A program made the position numbers and the translations under genes. From assembly GCA_030637135.1 (NCBI GenBank), contig DAOVVO010000070.1, forward strand, positions 1 to 6,944: a DNA stretch of 6,944 nt, in the 5' to 3' direction. The stretch is from Nitrospirota bacterium (GTDB lineage Bacteria > Nitrospirota > Thermodesulfovibrionia > UBA6902 > BMS3Bbin08). The notes below the pieces were generated by a model, which worked only from the letters and a program-made list of their open reading frames with translations, did not search any database and was not told where the DNA came from. Of the stretch, positions 6,388 through 6,944 are shown in pieces (position 1 is the first letter of the stretch; each line of letters starts with the position of its first letter).

Positions 6388-6417
6388 ATTCTAACAGATT
6401 TTTCCTAAATTTTACAA
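6388..6417 (-). promoter_or_regulatory. Promoter of rpoD
   Basis: Read on the minus strand, TTGTAA (6417-6412) and TAGAAT (6393-6388) are spaced by 18 bases, a good sigma70 match. Transcription would start near 6380, giving a leader of about 57 bases. This leader has a small potential hairpin (ATGCC at 6353-6357 with GGCAT at 6374-6378, plus-strand coordinates). The promoter lies after the rRNA terminator, so rpoD can be expressed independently of the rRNA. Confidence 0.55.
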
Positions 6418-6497
6418 GGATAACAACACTTTTTTTAATCAGTCCGGATCGCCTGTCCTCCCTCTCTTTTCATCTCCTTAATATTCTTATATCATAA

Positions 6498-6525
6498 AAA
6501 ATGCCCACGTGCAAGTGGGCATTTT
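6498..6525 (-). terminator. Intrinsic terminator of the rRNA transcript
   Basis: A perfect 11-bp stem (6498-6508 with 6515-6525) closes a 6-base loop. Its core is ATGCCCAC/GTGGGCAT and its base is an A/T block. In the minus-strand transcript the stem runs directly into a U-tract, the classical Rho-independent form. It lies about 67 bases beyond the 23S 3' end and before the rpoD promoter, so it separates the rRNA from rpoD. Confidence 0.88.
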
Positions 6526-6592
6526 AAATTTACTCTATTTTTTCTACAATACAATATAAGACTTTTCTCTTTTACAACAGTAAGTATTAAAG

Positions 6593-6944
<352 letters not shown>

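Noticed and set aside
6435..6473. 12-codon minus-strand frame (MKREGGQAIRTD) preceded by AAGGAG
   Set aside because: The AAGGAG abuts the ATG with no spacer and the frame is very short; most likely chance.

Overview
This window is an ordinary-looking bacterial chromosome segment, AT-rich outside the rRNA. From left to right it holds a ribosomal protein pair (rplM-rpsI), two arginine-biosynthesis genes (argC-argJ), a secreted LysM-domain protein, and, on the opposite strand, the housekeeping sigma factor rpoD and the 3' end of a 23S rRNA gene cut by the window edge. I do not see a novel multi-gene system, a CRISPR array, a tRNA or an intact mobile element. The points worth a second look are small: non-coding structure, gene junctions and one possible gene remnant.

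Organism: the order rplM-rpsI-argC-argJ, the exported LysM protein with GD-type beta repeats, and a G-run/C-run intergenic hairpin repeat remind me of Nitrospirota or Desulfobacterota-like lineages. This is recall, not a search, and other AT-rich phyla such as anammox Planctomycetota are not excluded.

Layout: 1-215 is a leader with a short inverted-repeat element and a sigma70-type promoter driving rplM-rpsI (216-1058). Those two genes are tightly coupled by a Shine-Dalgarno sequence at the rplM stop and a TTG start for rpsI. A 254-base gap (1059-1312) carries a palindromic GC-richer insert and promoter-like sites before argC (1313-2359) and argJ (2373-3557). These encode the N-acetylglutamyl-phosphate reductase step and the acetyl-recycling ornithine acetyltransferase step of arginine synthesis; no other arg gene is in view. 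The gap 3558-3810 holds a hairpin, a minus-strand open frame that looks like a small gene or gene remnant, a 14-bp direct repeat, and a strong promoter plus Shine-Dalgarno sequence for the LysM gene (3811-4785). The LysM gene converges on rpoD (4890-6323, minus), and I saw no clear hairpin terminator in the 104 bases between them. Upstream of rpoD (6324-6592) lie its own promoter, a short leader with an overlapping upstream reading frame, and an intrinsic terminator for the rRNA transcript. The 23S 3' end (about 6593-6944, minus) is followed by that terminator with no 5S rRNA gene between.

Functionally the window mixes translation (L13, S9, 23S rRNA), transcription (sigma factor), amino-acid synthesis and an envelope protein. 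rRNA and rpoD lie in the same direction but appear to be separate transcription units.
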